Shown in pieces: positions 61,976-64,000 of a DNA stretch of 64,000 bases. The position numbers and the translations under genes are program-made. The notes under the pieces are model-generated. The model had not been told where the DNA came from. It saw only the letters and a program-made list of their open reading frames with translations, and ran no database searches. The stretch covers positions 1 through 64,000 of the forward strand of contig NZ_PYMB01000018.1 in NCBI RefSeq assembly GCF_003026455.1, in the 5' to 3' direction. Within the stretch, counting starts at the first letter, position 1. The number at the start of each line of letters is the position of its first letter. The DNA comes from Photobacterium rosenbergii. Its GTDB lineage: Bacteria; Pseudomonadota; Gammaproteobacteria; Enterobacterales; Vibrionaceae.

Positions 61976-63406
61976 TCAATCCTTTTTCGGCTGATCCCAA
62001 ATCCCTTCTTCCAACTGGGCATGCAGTTCAGGGTAATCCTTACTGTCGAAGGTCGGTACCCTGCCCTGTTTAAGCTGGAGATTGTAGTCCCGAGCCAACT
62101 TCACTACCGTGCCGGACAGCAGCACAATCGCAATCAAGTTGATAATCGCCATCATCCCCATCGACACATCCGCCATTGCCCAGACGGTCGGCAAATCGGC
62201 CACGGCACCGAACATCACCATACCCAGCACGACAATACGGAACACGGTCAAGCCTGCCTTGTGGTTATGCTCAAGGAAGATCAGGTTGGTCTCGGCATAC
62301 GAGTAATTCGCCACCAATGAGGTAAAGGCAAAGAAGAAGATAGCAACGGCAATGAAGATAGCGCCCCAGCCACCGACCTGAGAGCTCAGCGCTCGCTGGG
62401 TCAGTTCAATACCGGTGATCTCACTGTGCGGCACATACTCGCCCGACATCAGGATAATGGCCACGGTTGCCGAACAAATCACGATAGTGTCCATGAATAC
62501 ACCCAGCATCTGGACATAGCCCTGAGAAGCAGGGTGCGGTGGGTACGGTGTTGCCGAGGCCGCAGCATTAGGAGCAGAGCCCATACCCGCTTCATTGGAA
62601 AACAAGCCGCGCTTGAGGCCATTTATCATTCCCTGGGCAATGGTGTAACCCAAGGCGCCCGAGGCCGCTTCTTCAAGGCCAAACGCACTGCGGAAGATCA
62701 AACCTAGCACCTCAGGCAGTTTGCCAAGGTTGGTAAACATGATAAACAGGGCCAACAACAGGTAACACAGTGCCATGGCCGGCACCAATATTTCTGCAGT
62801 GCGGGCAATGGCACGCAGGCCGCCAAAGATAATGACACCCGCCATCACCACCAGCACGACACCAACGTAAGCCGGATTCCAGCCAAAGGCGACATTCATC
62901 GCCTGGGTGATTGAGTTGGCCTGTACCGAGTTAAACACCAAGCCAAAGGCGATAATCAGGAAAATGGAGAACACCACCCCCATCCAGCGCATGCCGAGGC
63001 CCTTTTCCATATAGTAAGCCGGGCCACCACGGTAGTTACCGTCATCATCTCGGGTTTTATAGAGCTGGGCCAGGGCACTCTCGGCAAAAGCCGTTGCCAT
63101 CCCCAACATGGCAATCAGCCACATCCAGAAAATGGCTCCCGGGCCACCAAGGGTAAGGGCAACAGCCACACCAGCCATGTTGCCGGTGCCAACACGGGCA
63201 GCCAAACTGGTACACAGCGCCTGAAACGATGAAATGCCCGATTTGTCCGACTTACGACTGTTCTTCATGACGCTGAACATGTGGCCGAAGTGACGGAACT
63301 GAATGAATCCCAACCGATAGGTAAAGAACACGCCAACGCCAATCAGCAAATAAATGAGCACGGAGCCCCATAACAGATCGTTCAAAAAGTTAATCTGACT
63401 TGACAC
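61976..63406 (-). CDS. alsT: Sodium:alanine/glycine symporter (AGCS family)
   Basis: 476 residues, about 10-11 membrane helices. Na+-coupled uptake of alanine or glycine. The family signature GTGNMAGVAVALTLGGPGAIFWMW lies near 80-103, with NEAGMGSAPNAAA further on. I start it at the GTG at 63406 (VSSQINFLND), which has AGAGGGG 5-6 bases upstream; the frame extends 15 codons further. The name alsT is by family; substrate preference is not shown. Confidence 0.92.
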   Translation of the reverse strand: MSSQINFLNDLLWGSVLIYLLIGVGVFFTYRLGFIQFRHFGHMFSVMKNSRKSDKSGISSFQALCTSLAARVGTGNMAGVAVALTLGGPGAIFWMWLIAMLGMATAFAESALAQLYKTRDDDGNYRGGPAYYMEKGLGMRWMGVVFSIFLIIAFGLVFNSVQANSITQAMNVAFGWNPAYVGVVLVVMAGVIIFGGLRAIARTAEILVPAMALCYLLLALFIMFTNLGKLPEVLGLIFRSAFGLEEAASGALGYTIAQGMINGLKRGLFSNEAGMGSAPNAAASATPYPPHPASQGYVQMLGVFMDTIVICSATVAIILMSGEYVPHSEITGIELTQRALSSQVGGWGAIFIAVAIFFFAFTSLVANYSYAETNLIFLEHNHKAGLTVFRIVVLGMVMFGAVADLPTVWAMADVSMGMMAIINLIAIVLLSGTVVKLARDYNLQLKQGRVPTFDSKDYPELHAQLEEGIWDQPKKD

Positions 63407-63970
63407 GTCTACCCCTCTAGAAATCAATAATAAGCTGATTACCGGTCCCATTGACCGTAAACAGAAAATATCGGCACAGCCCGCCAGCCAACCTGGCGTG
63501 AATCTGCCGGGTAAGCAAAACAGTTACTACAACCTTAGTTTTATTATGTGGCAAAAGACAGCGGAGGATATTCCTGCATCCACAGACCGCTCTCTGACGC
63601 AGCTATTTTGTTGGCATGATGTTAACAAGAGGCATAAGGAAAGCACCACCTGCTGACAGGACCTTGTTTGGTATAACTGCAGATGGCTGATGATCATGCA
63701 AAGATAACCAGCAAAAATCAATATCCTAGCCATGAATATTGCTTATCTGGCATTTTGCTGGCGAATTTAGGGCCGATATTCTGCTTTTTCATCCCATTCT
63801 CACACCCCATTGCAACGACTTTCTGGTGCTTTTTTATACAACCAGTTTGACATTGCGATCTTACGCACATCAAAACTTCATCAATGGGTAACATTTGCGA
63901 AACACATCAATTTTATTTTGTGGCTTGCTATGATATTTAATTAGGACCGATTGTAAGGAAGAGGTGCTCT
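63407..63970. other. Intergenic region upstream of the AGCS gene and of the last gene
   Basis: 564 bp between divergent genes. An extended -10 (TGC-TATGAT, 63926-63934) lies about 40 bp before the last gene's ATG. A minus-strand 68-codon frame (63527-63733) shows no recognisable features and is not called. Nothing else identified. Confidence 0.45.
63926..63934 (+). promoter_or_regulatory. Candidate extended -10 promoter for the final gene
   Basis: TGCTATGAT fits the extended -10 form (TGN-TATNAT) and lies 37 bp upstream of the ATG at 63971; no clear -35 is needed for such promoters. Confidence 0.4.
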
Positions 63971-64000
63971 ATGGACAGCTATGCATTCGATGACATTCTT
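63971..64000 (+). CDS. Start of an unidentified gene, cut by window end
   Basis: An ATG at 63971 with AAGGAAGAGG about 7-8 bases upstream opens ten codons (MDSYAFDDIL) before the window ends. The ribosome site and upstream promoter make it a likely gene, but ten residues are too few to identify it. Confidence 0.55.
   Translation, partial: MDSYAFDDIL

Noticed and set aside
63527..63733. 68-codon minus-strand frame near the window end
   Set aside because: Cys/Leu-rich translation without a family, in an intergenic region between divergent promoters.

Overview
This window is about 50% GC and is chromosomal core DNA of a marine gammaproteobacterium of the family Vibrionaceae. The evidence is the gene order and the proteins themselves. 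The blocks rlmE-ftsH-folP-glmM-secG-tRNA-rimP-nusA-infB-rbfA-truB, greA-ompU-dacB, murJ-rpsT-hlyU-nhaR, thyA-lgt-ptsP-rppH-mutH and vpsR-lysS-prfB-recJ-dsbC-xerD-fldB are Vibrio-type arrangements, and HlyU, VpsR and the OmpU-type porin are hallmark Vibrionaceae proteins. The composition and the strong CTA preference for leucine in the porin gene would fit a Photobacterium- or Grimontia-like genus, but that is inference.

Layout. 1-450: the 3' end of an IS3-family transposase, an 18-copy 7-bp tandem array and a block of CCTAGG motifs, where rpsO would be expected after truB. 463-12,597 (minus): translation and RNA genes (truB, rbfA, infB, nusA, rimP), tRNA-fMet and tRNA-Leu(GAG), secG, glmM, folP, ftsH, rlmE. 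12,736-17,719: yhbY, greA, ompU porin, dacB, and a short MgtE lacking CBS domains. 18,295-25,621 (minus): carB-carA, dapB, ispH, fkpB. 25,719-31,737 (minus): lspA-ileS-ribF and murJ, then rpsT on plus. 32,283-36,950: hlyU, nhaR, a small secreted protein coupled to nhaA, nhaA, and nptA with a Pho box, which together form a sodium/phosphate cluster. 36,951-37,338: a second tandem array of 8-bp units. 37,339-42,825 (minus): thyA, lgt, a TSUP permease, ptsP, rppH. 42,826-43,406: an AT-rich gap with clustered DnaA boxes and GATC sites. 43,407-47,841: mutH, a small conserved hypothetical, a Tas-type aldo/keto reductase, a DUF1127-like small gene with a structured 3' UTR, and vpsR. 48,073-56,330 (minus): a DAACS symporter, lysS, prfB (programmed frameshift), recJ, dsbC, xerD. 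56,565-64,000: fldB, brnQ, trmN6, srmB, yaaA, an AGCS alanine/sodium symporter, and the first codons of a last gene.

Nearly all genes are housekeeping. The distinctive material lies in the gaps. (1) Two tandem-repeat loci share one layout: a plus-strand array, a 70-95 bp spacer, degenerate reverse-complement units, then the terminator of a minus-strand gene. (2) A candidate DnaA/SeqA-type site sits upstream of mutH. (3) A multi-hairpin 3' UTR, possibly a small RNA, follows the DUF1127-like gene. (4) Structured leaders lie upstream of mgtE and rimP. No CRISPR array, prophage, rRNA operon or defence system was seen.
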